Positions 1-7,044 of a stretch of 64,000 nt of DNA are shown here, piece after piece. This DNA is from Actinomycetota bacterium (GTDB lineage: Bacteria > Actinomycetota > Thermoleophilia > Solirubrobacterales > Solirubrobacteraceae), in assembly GCA_005884115.1 (NCBI GenBank), contig VAXW01000005.1:682001-746000 (forward strand), given 5' to 3'. The position numbers and the translations under genes are program-made. Below the pieces are notes generated by a model that saw nothing but the letters and a program-made list of their open reading frames with translations, had not been told where the DNA came from and did not search any database. Positions within the stretch are counted from its first letter, which is position 1; each line of letters starts with the position of its first letter.

Positions 1-177
1 TGCTCATGGGTGGTCGCGTGGGCCTGCGGCAGCCAGGGCGGCTACGGCTACTGCGTCGCTTTCCTGCTGCTCGGGACACTCGCCTGGGGTAGCGGGACCG
101 TCTGGTACGCCCGGCGCCGCGGCCGCTGGCCTTCGCCGCTCTCAGCCAAGCTCTTCGCGCGTCTGCTTCACCGCTAG
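1..177 (+). CDS. C-terminal fragment of a small membrane protein (5' end outside window)
   Basis: The window opens inside a reading frame that ends at TAG 175-177. The 58 visible residues contain one clear hydrophobic segment (CVAFLLLGTLAWGSGTVWY) followed by a basic tail (ARRRGRW), so this is the end of a membrane protein whose last helix leaves a positively charged C-terminus, presumably cytoplasmic. No family can be named from this piece. A short inverted repeat (AGAGCTC at 181-187, GAGCTCT at 200-206) follows the stop directly and may be its terminator. Confidence 0.6.
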   Translation, partial: CSWVVAWACGSQGGYGYCVAFLLLGTLAWGSGTVWYARRRGRWPSPLSAKLFARLLHR

Positions 178-180
178 CTC

Positions 181-206
181 AGAGCTCCGCCCGCGCTCCG
201 AGCTCT
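181..206 (+). terminator. weak terminator-like hairpin after the first partial gene
   Basis: AGAGCTC (181-187) and GAGCTCT (200-206) form a perfect 7-bp stem with a 12-base loop, four bases after a stop codon. There is no T-tract, so it is only a candidate. The rest of the stretch to 360 has no convincing gene or RNA. Confidence 0.3.
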
Positions 207-337
207 CCTCTCGCGCCCACACCCCATCCACCGGCAACCCGAAGCATCCATGCTCGACGAGGCCAACAGCAAAGGCCTCCCTGCCGCTCCGCTCCGCTAA
301 CGCTCCGCATCGCGGCACACAGTTGCATCAAGATGCT

Positions 338-351
338 TGTTTGGCTAATTT
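338..351 (+). repeat. left copy of a 14-bp imperfect direct repeat bounding the foreign segment
   Basis: TGTTTGGCTAATTT lies 9 bases before the relaxase start. A 13/14 match, TGTTTGGCTGATTT, lies at 4738-4751, 17 bases from the 3' end of tRNA-Thr. The two copies enclose the whole degraded mobile region. An attachment-site or target-duplication origin is inferred; chance similarity is possible. Confidence 0.3.
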
Positions 352-360
352 GGCCTGCCA

Positions 361-1785
361 ATGCTCTCGATCGGCAAGATCGCGCTTGGTCAGCACCGCT
401 ACTACGAGCAGCAGGTCGCCCAGGGCGCTGACGATTACTACTCCGGTCGCGGCGAGGCGCCCGGAGAGTGGGTTGGCGGGGGCTCAGATGCGCTCGGCCT
501 CTCGGGCCGCGCCTCCTCGCATCAGTTCTCCGCCCTGATCGCGGGCCTCGACCCGCGCGCCCCGGACAGGCGCCTGCGCTCCTCAGACCGCGACCCCAAG
601 GTCGCCGCCCTCGATTTGACCTTCTCGGCCCCGAAGTCCATCAGCGTGCTCGCGGAGTTCTCAAAGCGCCGCCGCGAGATGCTGCGTGAGGCGGAAAGCG
701 GCGGCATCCCCCTGACATCCAAGGCCGCGGCCGAGAGCGCCGCCATCGCCACGCGCGACCGCAAGCGCTACGGCATCCAGACCCACACCTGGCGCGAGGA
801 GGTGCGCGCCCGCGCGGGCGAGCTCGGCCTGACGCGCGCAGCGATCGCCGCGCTGATCGAGAGGGGTCGAAGACGCACCCGAGCCGGGCTCGCGATGCGC
901 GACCGCATCAACCAGCGATCCCTCGGCGACCGCCTCACCGGCCCACAGGGTCTCACCGAGCGCGCCAACACCTTCGATGAACGCGTGGTCCTGCAGCAGT
1001 TCGCAGCGCATGCGAGGAGTGGCCTTTCGGTCGACGAGGTCCGCGCCCACTCTCATCGCTTCATAGGCCGATGCGACGTGATCCGAACCGACCGCGGTGA
1101 GATGACGACCACAGAGCTCGTGGCCTGCGAGCGTCGGCTGATCGCCGCCGCGCTCGGCCGGGCCAGCGAGGGTGCCGGAATCGTCGCCCCCGATCTAATA
1201 CGCCGTGAGATCTCCAGGGCGCCGTTCCCGTTGACCACCGAGCAGGCCACCGCGGTGAACGCCGCGATCAACTCGTGCGATGGCGTGAGCGTCATCGAAG
1301 CGCTCGCAGGGACCGGCAAGACTTTCACCGCCGGCGTGCTGGGAGCGGTCTACGGACGGGCAGGCTACGAGGTTCTCGGTGTCGCACCCACCGCCCGCGC
1401 TGCCCGCGAGCTCTCAGAGCAGGCGAGCATCCCGAGCCGCACCCTCGACCGCCTGCTACTCGATATCGAGCAGCTCGGCGACGAGCTGCCGCGGCGCTGC
1501 GTCGTGATCCTCGACGAGGCGGGCATGGCGCCGACCAGGTCGAGCGCGGCGCTGCTGGCGCTGGCCGCGCGCGCAGAGGCCAAGGTGATTGCGATCGGCG
1601 ACCCGGGCCAGCTCGCCTCGGTGCAGGCCGGCGGGTGGCTGCGGGCGGTGGGGCCGGGCCTAGGAGCCCACCGACTCACCGAGGTCATGCGCCAGCGCGA
1701 TCCCGATGAGCGACGTGCTCTCGAGGCGCTGCACGAGCGCGAACCCCACCGCTACCTCGAGTGGGCGCAGACGGCCGCTACATAA
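361..1785 (+). pseudogene. MobF (TrwC/TraI-type) relaxase-helicase, internally deleted and C-terminally truncated
   Basis: MobF relaxases nick the plasmid or ICE transfer origin with a pair of tyrosines, then unwind the DNA with a fused superfamily 1 helicase. Visible here are the N-terminal tyrosine pairs (Y14-Y15 and Y26-Y27), the core DLTFSAPKSISVL (residues 85-97), a helicase Walker A motif AGTGKT (about 316-321), a Walker B-like DEAG, and the later DPGQLASVQAGGWL and LTEVMRQ motifs. The segment that should follow residue ~100 and carry the metal-binding histidines is missing: the frame jumps from VLAEF straight into SKRRREM, which in intact proteins lies far downstream. The protein also stops at 474 residues, while family members are usually about twice as long, because the coding sequence meets unrelated DNA at about 1765-1785. 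It is therefore almost certainly inactive in transfer. Confidence 0.85.
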
Positions 1786-2459
1786 TCGAAGCACACGCTC
1801 AGGTTCTGGCCTTCCGCGCGGATGGAGAACGTCAGGCGATAGGCGGCAATCTGATCGCCGTATCGCGCAAAGTTCATGCGTGCGACGTGAGCCTTACTGA
1901 CCGAGTTGCCAGGTTTTCGCAAGCCGGGACTTTCTACGAGCATTGCATCGCGGAAGGCTTGGCCGACACACGACGCCAACTCCGACTGACCGACAATGGA
2001 GAACCATTCCGTCGCCGCGGCGACGGTCGGCTCCACTGTCACCGTGCTTTCAATAGCGATGTTCCCTCCAGGGTGCTGGGACTCGGGGACTTCGCTCACT
2101 TCCTCGGAAACCGTCGCGGGATTCTTGTGCGCCAGTGCCGATGCCTTGAGCGGCGCGTAGCTCGTCCACCCGCCGGTGGAGAGCGTGCAACTCGCAGCCT
2201 TCATAAGAAGATGCGTAGCTTGTTCTTCCTGCGGCGGTTCGTTTGGACCTCTCGGGACAGCGTTGAAATCGCTCGAAAAGTCGGATTGGCGCAGGAGCGC
2301 CCGTTCGCCCAACGCCCTGTCTCGGGCTACGAGTCGCGGCGAAACGGGTTCAGTCAGCGGCGCCTTGATGGCCGAGGCGCTCTGATGTGTCTGAGAGCCG
2401 CATGCGACCAATGCGCCAGACACAACAGCAACGACCGCAATCCGTCCAAGCCGAAACAC
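1752..2459 (-). CDS. putative lipoprotein, C-terminus probably cut by a recombination junction
   Basis: The product (235 residues from the GTG at 2459) begins with a hydrophobic leader ending in a lipobox, SGALVAC, with the lipidated Cys at residue 20, so it should be exported and anchored to the membrane. The mature part has no domain I recognise. It resembles the uncharacterised lipoproteins common in Solirubrobacterales, with a C-terminal strand pattern (AYRLTFSIRAEGQNLSVCFD). Its last ~10 residues are read from the antisense strand of the relaxase remnant, and the two genes overlap tail to tail by 34 bases. The natural C-terminus has therefore probably been lost. The upstream start is uncertain because the frame stays open further. 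Confidence 0.55.
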   Translation of the reverse strand: MFRLGRIAVVAVVSGALVACGSQTHQSASAIKAPLTEPVSPRLVARDRALGERALLRQSDFSSDFNAVPRGPNEPPQEEQATHLLMKAASCTLSTGGWTSYAPLKASALAHKNPATVSEEVSEVPESQHPGGNIAIESTVTVEPTVAAATEWFSIVGQSELASCVGQAFRDAMLVESPGLRKPGNSVSKAHVARMNFARYGDQIAAYRLTFSIRAEGQNLSVCFDYVAAVCAHSR

Positions 2460-2589
2460 TTCGGGAGCATCGCACCGACGGCGCGCGGTGCGCGAACCGT
2501 GGCGACTCGGACCGCGGGGCACTACCCGCCGATTGGCGGTCGCGGAGGCCTGACGCAGGCTGGTCGTGCCGAGAGCGCCACAAACGCAG

Positions 2590-3327
2590 TCATGGTGTGG
2601 CGAACGTCCGCGTCGATCCGTCCTGGCGCCAGTAGATCCGACCGTGAGCCGCGACGAGCGACCGCGGTTGGATGAGACTCCCGGCGGCGAGCAATACGGG
2701 TTCGTCGCCCGGGCCCGGAACGGCGAAGACGGCTCGCGACAACGATACGCCGGTCGGGCGTTCGTCGGCCCAGTTGGGCACGAAAACGAATCGACCTTCC
2801 ACGATCCACGCCACAATCCCTGATCTCGTGAGCGCGAGATCGGTCACGCCCGGCGATCCGACTTCGATGCCGTCGGCCGCAATCCAGCCCGCCCCTTCAC
2901 CTTCGCGCATGCGAAGGAGGGAGACCATCGCGCTCGCCGCTTCGTGCGGGTTCGACACGGCGTACGCAAGCCATTCGCCCTTCACTCTGATTGTCGTACG
3001 GCCAGGTGGCCCCAGCTCAAGCTCTGTTAGGCGCCGCGTCGGTCGCCATTCGCCGAAGGCGATGTCATAGCCGGTCCGATCGGTGGCGCGGAAGACGCGT
3101 ACCCACCTATTCGCGACGAGCGTTCGACAGCTACGCACCACATTCGTATGCACGCCACAGATCTGGTCCGCCGTGACGTTGATCCAAGGCGACGCCCCCG
3201 ACGACGACGCGAGCGTCTCGGGCACCCACGCCACCAGGGAGACGCCAAGCGCGGCAGCGGCGACGATTCTGACTCGACTACTCGTTATGACAGCCTCAAC
3301 ACTCGTGGTCGGCAAAGAGCTTGGCAC
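2590..3327 (-). CDS. hypothetical secreted protein
   Basis: The 245-residue product (GTG at 3327) has a signal peptide (RVRIVAAAALGVSLVAWVP followed by ETLASSS) and a mature part of about 200 residues with no recognised domain. It is rich in short beta-type stretches (TIRVKGEWLAYAV, GIVAWIVEGRFVFV, HGRIYWRQDG) that suggest a repetitive beta-propeller-like or beta-sandwich fold; that is inference from pattern only. An alternative ATG at 3405 would add 26 residues and overlaps the ATG of the divergent acetyltransferase on the other strand within CCATGG. The GTG start gives a more usual signal-peptide n-region. It lies 130 bases upstream of the lipoprotein gene on the same strand. Confidence 0.55.
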   Translation of the reverse strand: MPSSLPTTSVEAVITSSRVRIVAAAALGVSLVAWVPETLASSSGASPWINVTADQICGVHTNVVRSCRTLVANRWVRVFRATDRTGYDIAFGEWRPTRRLTELELGPPGRTTIRVKGEWLAYAVSNPHEAASAMVSLLRMREGEGAGWIAADGIEVGSPGVTDLALTRSGIVAWIVEGRFVFVPNWADERPTGVSLSRAVFAVPGPGDEPVLLAAGSLIQPRSLVAAHGRIYWRQDGSTRTFATP

Positions 3328-3403
3328 GGGAAGCCCACGGGGCCTCCCTGATCCTTCCTGCAGGAAGCCGAAATCCTGCCCCCGCCATCTGTAGCCTCGA
3401 GCC

Positions 3404-3974
3404 ATGGTGAGAGATAACGCATAAGCGGCCGCCGTCGCGGATCGCGGCGGGCAAGATCGCCCTCGAGCGCTGGACGCTCGCGGACCTCGATGGCCTGTTC
3501 GCGGCGGTGGCGACGTCGATCGAGCACCTGCGGCCCTGGATGCCGTGGGCAGCGAATCCCGAGCGCAGCGCAATGGCGCAGTTTCTCTCGGCGTGCGAGG
3601 AGGGCTGGGCGAGCGGCGAGCGGTTCGAGTACGCGATCCGAGGGCATGGCCGTGACGTGCTCGGCAGCGCCGGGCTGAAACGCCGTATTGCACCCGGCGG
3701 GCTCGAGGTTGGCTACTGGGTGCACCAGGCCCACACGCGGCACGGAGTGGCGACGCAGGCGGTCCAGGCGCCGGTGGACGCGGAATTCGAGCTCGGCTGG
3801 GTCACTCATCTCGAGATCCGCCACGACGAGGCCAACGTCGCGAGCGGCGGAATCCCGCGCGCACTGGGGTTCCGGCTGCTGGGCATGTTTCCAAGCGAGC
3901 CCGTTGCCCCGGCTGAGACTGGGAACGAGGCGCGGTGGCGGCTCGACGCCGTGCACGCGCCGCAGCAACAGTAG
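3404..3974 (+). pseudogene. GNAT (RimJ/RimL-type) N-acetyltransferase with a frameshift just after the start
   Basis: From about 3441 the sequence reads a RimJ/RimL-like acetyltransferase: GKIALERWTLADLDGLF, then HLRPWMPWA, then GLEVGYWVHQAHTRHGVATQ (acetyl-CoA-binding region) and IRHDEANVASGGIPRALGF near the end. The only plausible start, ATG 3404, follows a TAGCCT hexamer by 6 bases but runs into TAA after six codons. Downstream, the conserved frame has no ATG, GTG or TTG until GTG 3507, which would drop the first conserved strand. Removing one base near 3419-3422 joins the ATG to the conserved frame. I therefore read this as a single-base frameshift pseudogene; translation from GTG 3507 (155 residues) is the alternative. 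Confidence 0.65.
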
Positions 3975-4205
3975 CCAAGGGCCGTCGTGCATAGGCGGCA
4001 CTCACGGATAAACTCAAATCGCGCCTTCACGAGGAGCCGATTGAGCACGGCGCCGAGCGGCTCTATTACATCTAGGCCATCAACGCGCTGATCGCCACCG
4101 AGAACCACTGGCGCGCAGCTCCTACATCCGGCCTGCTCCCCCGGCCGCTATCGCCATATATCGGCCCGCTGGCCGATCGCGACGGGCGCCGCTTTCGCGC
4201 AAGCA
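3975..4205. other. stretch without a recognisable gene; possible decayed coding sequence
   Basis: Frame 4007-4075 reads DKLKSRLHEEPIEHGAERL and then meets an in-frame TAG followed by AINALIATENHW. This looks like a decayed gene rather than random DNA, but I cannot assign a family. It sits between the broken acetyltransferase and the excisionase-like gene. Confidence 0.3.
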
Positions 4206-4436
4206 GTGGCAGGTGGTCGCGGCGTGAAGTGCTCGCGCCCGACGCTCGGGCGCTGGGTAGACTCGGCTCGACCCGGACCAGGAGGCGTCATGACAAGCCG
4301 GAAGTGGGCAAGGCCATCGCCGTCGATGATCGTGGCGCTGCGGGAATCGGGGTTCGACACGCCTCGCCGGTTCGGCCAGCCGAAGTGGGCTCGGACGCCA
4401 GTTAGGGGGTCTTCGCCCACCGGGTTCGCTCAATGA
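4206..4436 (+). CDS. small hypothetical protein, start overlap with the excisionase-like gene
   Basis: This is a 76-residue frame starting at GTG 4206, or 48 residues from ATG 4290. Its TGA stop overlaps the next ATG as ATGA (4433-4436), an arrangement typical of translationally coupled genes. The composition is basic and Pro/Arg-rich, without a family signature. It may be a real small gene of the mobile element or a chance frame in high-GC DNA. Confidence 0.25.
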   Translation: MAGGRGVKCSRPTLGRWVDSARPGPGGVMTSRKWARPSPSMIVALRESGFDTPRRFGQPKWARTPVRGSSPTGFAQ

Positions 4437-4663
4437 GCGCTCAGCCGAGCTCCGCCGAACACCGCTCGCTCACAGCCGCGGATGTCATGACCGCTGCAGA
4501 GGTCGCCGCCCTATTGCACGCCCCGCGATCGACCGTCGAGCACTGGGCCCGGGTGGGCATCGTGCCTTCCAAGAAGGTGGGCCGAAGGCGCATCTACGTC
4601 CGATCGCGAATCGAGGCGCTGCTCCTCGCAGACGACCCCGAAAGCACCTCGGAACGCGTCTAA
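4433..4663 (+). CDS. excisionase-like helix-turn-helix protein (Xis/MerR-type)
   Basis: The 76-residue product carries one winged helix-turn-helix of the excisionase class: LTAADVMTAAEVAALLHAPR, then STVEHWARVGIVPSKKVGRR, then a wing IYVRSRIEALL. Such proteins bend attachment-site DNA and direct an integrase towards excision of integrative elements. It lies 106 bases from the 3' end of a tRNA gene, the usual position of an ICE or prophage attachment site, and is followed immediately by an inverted repeat and two direct repeats that could be its binding sites. No integrase gene remains in the window, so the element probably cannot excise itself. Confidence 0.75.
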   Translation: MSAQPSSAEHRSLTAADVMTAAEVAALLHAPRSTVEHWARVGIVPSKKVGRRRIYVRSRIEALLLADDPESTSERV

Positions 4664-4696
4664 AACACCCTCAAGTGTTACCCGAGGGTGTTACCC
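4664..4696 (+). repeat. inverted repeat and direct repeats following the excisionase-like gene
   Basis: AACACCCTC (4664-4672) and GAGGGTGTT (4684-4692) are a perfect 9-bp inverted repeat with an 11-base loop, starting at the first base after the TAA stop. GTGTTACCC occurs twice at a 13-bp period (4675-4683 and 4688-4696). It may be a transcription terminator, or recombinase/excisionase arm sites next to the tRNA attachment site. The two readings are not exclusive. Confidence 0.45.
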
Positions 4697-4737
4697 ACGC
4701 CCAACTGTCGGCCGGTTTCTTGCCGAGTACCAGTAGC

Positions 4738-4751
4738 TGTTTGGCTGATTT
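4738..4751 (+). repeat. right copy of the 14-bp imperfect direct repeat
   Basis: TGTTTGGCTGATTT matches 338-351 at 13 of 14 positions. It is 17 bases beyond the 3' end of tRNA-Thr, between the excisionase-like gene and the tRNA. Confidence 0.3.
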
Positions 4752-4768
4752 ACAGGCTCTTCATCGAG

Positions 4769-4841
4769 AGCCGGAGAGCGGACTCGAACCGCTGACCCCC
4801 TGTTTACAAGACAGGCGCTCTACCAACTGAGCTACTCCGGC
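4769..4841 (-). tRNA. tRNA-Thr (anticodon UGU)
   Basis: On the minus strand the 73 bases fold as a complete cloverleaf: acceptor GCCGGAG/CTCCGGC, D-arm GTAGCTCAGTTGGTAGAGC, anticodon stem CCTGT/ACAGG with loop CTTGTAA (anticodon TGT), and T-arm GCGGTTCGAGTCCGC. The 3' CCA is not encoded. The 3' end faces the degraded mobile region, which fits integration at this tRNA gene. Confidence 0.95.
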
Positions 4842-4937
4842 ACGGCCGCCGAGCAAGGCCCCAGCGCAGTCCACCGCGCCTGCACGATCACCGTCCACCC
4901 ACTGTAACGGCGCCCTCGCGCGTGGTGTAGGAGGGGC

Positions 4938-5906
4938 ATGGACGTCTCTTCGCACGCGCCCGCCCAGCAGGGCGCCGGCGCAGGCCGGCAGGTAGCCATC
5001 GATGGTCGCGACGCGCTGGCTAGAACGCGCACGCGCGGCCTCGGCATTGCTGTGCGCCGGCCGCGCTCAACTGGCTCCGCGCCGGGCGTCAGCGCACGCC
5101 CAGCCGCAACCGACGCGCGCTCCACCGCCCCCGCGCGGCCCGCCTCCGTCGAGCTGAACGCCCTGCGCGAGCGCTCTTTGCGGCGCGGTGTGAATCCCTT
5201 GATCTACTGGCCCGTGCGCGCGCTGCTGGTGCCAGCTCTCTTGATCTACTTCCGGACGCGGCGCATCGGGCGCGAGCACCTGCCCCGGCGCGGCCCGCTG
5301 CTCTTCGCCTCAAACCACCGCAGCTTTCTCGACCCGTTCATCATCGGCACGCTGCTGCGGCGTCCCGTCTACTACATGGCCAAGCGCGAGCTGTTCGAGC
5401 GCCGCTGGCAGGCATGGCTTCTGAACGCGCTCGGAGCGTTCCCCGTCGACCGCGGCGCCGGCGACGCCGGCGCGATGGACACCGCGCGCGAGATCCTCGA
5501 GCGCGGCGACTGCGTCGTCGTCTTTCCCGAGGGCACGCGCGTGCGTCCCGGCCCGCTCGGTCAGCCGCGCCGCGGCGTCGGGCGCCTGGCGCTCGAAACG
5601 GGGGTGCCGGTGGTTCCGGTAGCGGTCATCGGCACCGAGGACGTGCGCCGCCGGTGGCGCATCCGCCCGCGCCGAGTCCAGGTGCGCGTCGGGCGTCCCT
5701 TGCGCTTTCCGCGCCCCGAACGCTCCTCACCCGCCCTCGCCGCCGCCGTCACCGAGCGGATCTGGGCTTGCGTGAGCCTGCAGTGGGAGTGGCTCGGCGG
5801 CGTCCCCGCCCAGTCGCGCCCGGTGCAGCAGCGAAGCGACTCCTCCGCGCGCCGCAGGCGCGCCCATCAAAAACAAGATCAGCGCGGCGAGGCCCGCGCG
5901 GCCTGA
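4938..5906 (+). CDS. plsC: 1-acyl-sn-glycerol-3-phosphate acyltransferase family protein
   Basis: PlsC-type enzymes transfer a fatty acyl chain to lysophosphatidic acid to make phosphatidic acid at the inner membrane face. The product (322 residues) has the catalytic NHxxxxD motif as NHRSFLD (about residues 131-137), the FPEGTR substrate motif, and a later VPVVPVAVIGTE strand. A hydrophobic segment (LIYWPVRALLVPALLIYF) precedes the catalytic domain. The ATG is supported by a perfect ribosome binding site (AGGAGGGG, ending 3 bases upstream), so the ~85-residue Ala/Arg/Pro-rich N-terminal extension, unusual for the family, appears to be translated. A basic tail follows residue ~280. The exact acyl-acceptor specificity is not visible. 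Confidence 0.88.
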   Translation: MDVSSHAPAQQGAGAGRQVAIDGRDALARTRTRGLGIAVRRPRSTGSAPGVSARPAATDARSTAPARPASVELNALRERSLRRGVNPLIYWPVRALLVPALLIYFRTRRIGREHLPRRGPLLFASNHRSFLDPFIIGTLLRRPVYYMAKRELFERRWQAWLLNALGAFPVDRGAGDAGAMDTAREILERGDCVVVFPEGTRVRPGPLGQPRRGVGRLALETGVPVVPVAVIGTEDVRRRWRIRPRRVQVRVGRPLRFPRPERSSPALAAAVTERIWACVSLQWEWLGGVPAQSRPVQQRSDSSARRRRAHQKQDQRGEARAA

Positions 5907-5981
5907 GGGCTCGCCCGTGGCCCGCATGCACGCATGCACGCCGGCGGTCGCACGCGCTATGCCGGGATAGGGTTTGTGTGA

Positions 5982-6539
5982 GTGTCCGAGCAACCCAGCC
6001 GCAAGCCCAAGGAGCAGCTCGACGGGGAGTTCTCCGAGCTGTATCGCGCGCACCTGCGCGACGTCTACAGCTACGCCTACTACCGCGTCGGAAACCATCA
6101 CGACGCGGAGGACCTGACCGAGCAGACGTTCCTGCAGGCCTACCGCCACTTCGAGCGCGCCCAGCGCGAGGCAAACGGCAGGCCGCTGCGTCCGTGGCTG
6201 ATCCGCATCGCGCACAACCTCGCCGCCAACCTCTATCGCGACCGCTCGCGCCGACCCTCCTCCCCGATCGACGACTCGGACTCGCTCAGCGCTCCGCACA
6301 CGACCGAGCAGCTGGTCGAAGGGCGAGACGAGCTCAGTCGCGTGCTCGAGGGCGTGCGCCGGCTCCCCGACGATCGCCGCGAGGCCCTGATCATGCGCTT
6401 TGCGCTCGGCATGGACAATCGCGAGATCGCGCGCGCGCTGGGACGCTCCGATGGGGCCACCAAGGTGTTGATCCATCGCGCCATAAAACAGCTCGAGGGG
6501 CTGATCGCCGAGAACGGGGTAGAGGGCGAGCATGAGTGA
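5982..6539 (+). CDS. ECF-type RNA polymerase sigma factor (sigma-70 family)
   Basis: The 185-residue product has sigma region 2 (LYRAHLRDVYSYAYYRVGNH, then DAEDLTEQTFLQAY) and region 4 (RREALIMRFALGMDN, then REIARALGRSDGATKVLIHR). It lacks regions 1 and 3, as in the extracytoplasmic-function group. It would direct RNA polymerase to a small regulon, probably for an envelope or stress signal. The start is GTG 5982. Its end overlaps the next gene by 8 bases (ATGAGTGA), so the two are co-translated; sigma factors of this class are normally encoded beside their membrane-bound antagonist. Confidence 0.9.
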   Translation: MSEQPSRKPKEQLDGEFSELYRAHLRDVYSYAYYRVGNHHDAEDLTEQTFLQAYRHFERAQREANGRPLRPWLIRIAHNLAANLYRDRSRRPSSPIDDSDSLSAPHTTEQLVEGRDELSRVLEGVRRLPDDRREALIMRFALGMDNREIARALGRSDGATKVLIHRAIKQLEGLIAENGVEGEHE

Positions 6540-6900
6540 AGCCGTCTCCAGCTTTGAGGCACTTCTCTACGAAGCGCTCGCGCCCGTCGAGCCGCCCGCC
6601 GATCTTGCCGAGCGCCTCGAGAGCACGCTCACGGCCATAACCGAGATCGCCGCCGACGAGCTCGAGGCGTGGGAGCTCTCCGCGATGCGCGACCCGCGCA
6701 ACTGGGCCCGGCCCGCGGCCGCGCTCGTCGTCGGCAGCGCCGCCGGCACTGCGCTCGTGCTGCTGCGCGCGCGCCGGCGCGCGCAGAGCTCGCGCGGACG
6801 CTTTCCAGAGCTGTCCCTGCGCGGCATCGACCGCCGCGCCGCAGAGCGCGCGCTGCGCGAGCTCGGCCGCGAGACGCGCCGCCTGCTAGGCGAGCGCTGA
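6532..6900 (+). CDS. single-pass membrane protein, candidate anti-sigma factor
   Basis: The 122-residue product has an acidic helical N-terminal part of about 57 residues, one transmembrane helix (ARPAAALVVGSAAGTALVLL) and a basic C-terminal part. The layout, a cytoplasmic acidic segment before a single membrane helix and an 8-base overlap with an ECF sigma gene, is what an anti-sigma factor looks like. However, there is no HxxxCxxC zinc motif and no family match that I recognise. The assignment rests on context. Confidence 0.5.
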   Translation: MSEAVSSFEALLYEALAPVEPPADLAERLESTLTAITEIAADELEAWELSAMRDPRNWARPAAALVVGSAAGTALVLLRARRRAQSSRGRFPELSLRGIDRRAAERALRELGRETRRLLGER

Positions 6901-7044
6901 GCACGTCCGCTGCGCGGGGCCGATCGGATCGAGCCGCTGCGCGCGCTTTCGCCGCGGCGCGCCGTCATGGTGCCGGCCGGCGCCGTCGCCCGCGCCGCTT
7001 CGGCCGGGGGCCGCAAGCGCCCTAGATAGGCTCTGTTCAGCCCC

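Noticed and set aside
1761..2675. Long plus-strand open frame of ~300 codons opposite the lipoprotein gene
   Set aside because: It is the antisense of the lipoprotein and intergenic DNA, has no recognisable domain, and the minus-strand frame has a convincing lipobox.
4122..4433. Minus-strand frames of ~90-100 codons near the excisionase-like gene
   Set aside because: No recognisable motif and no start support; the short plus-strand frame is at least coupled to xis by ATGA.
5414..6535. Arg-rich 373-codon frame overlapping plsC and the sigma gene
   Set aside because: Composition (Arg/Ala/Pro) is what high-GC antisense or shifted frames give; the plsC and sigma frames carry catalytic motifs.
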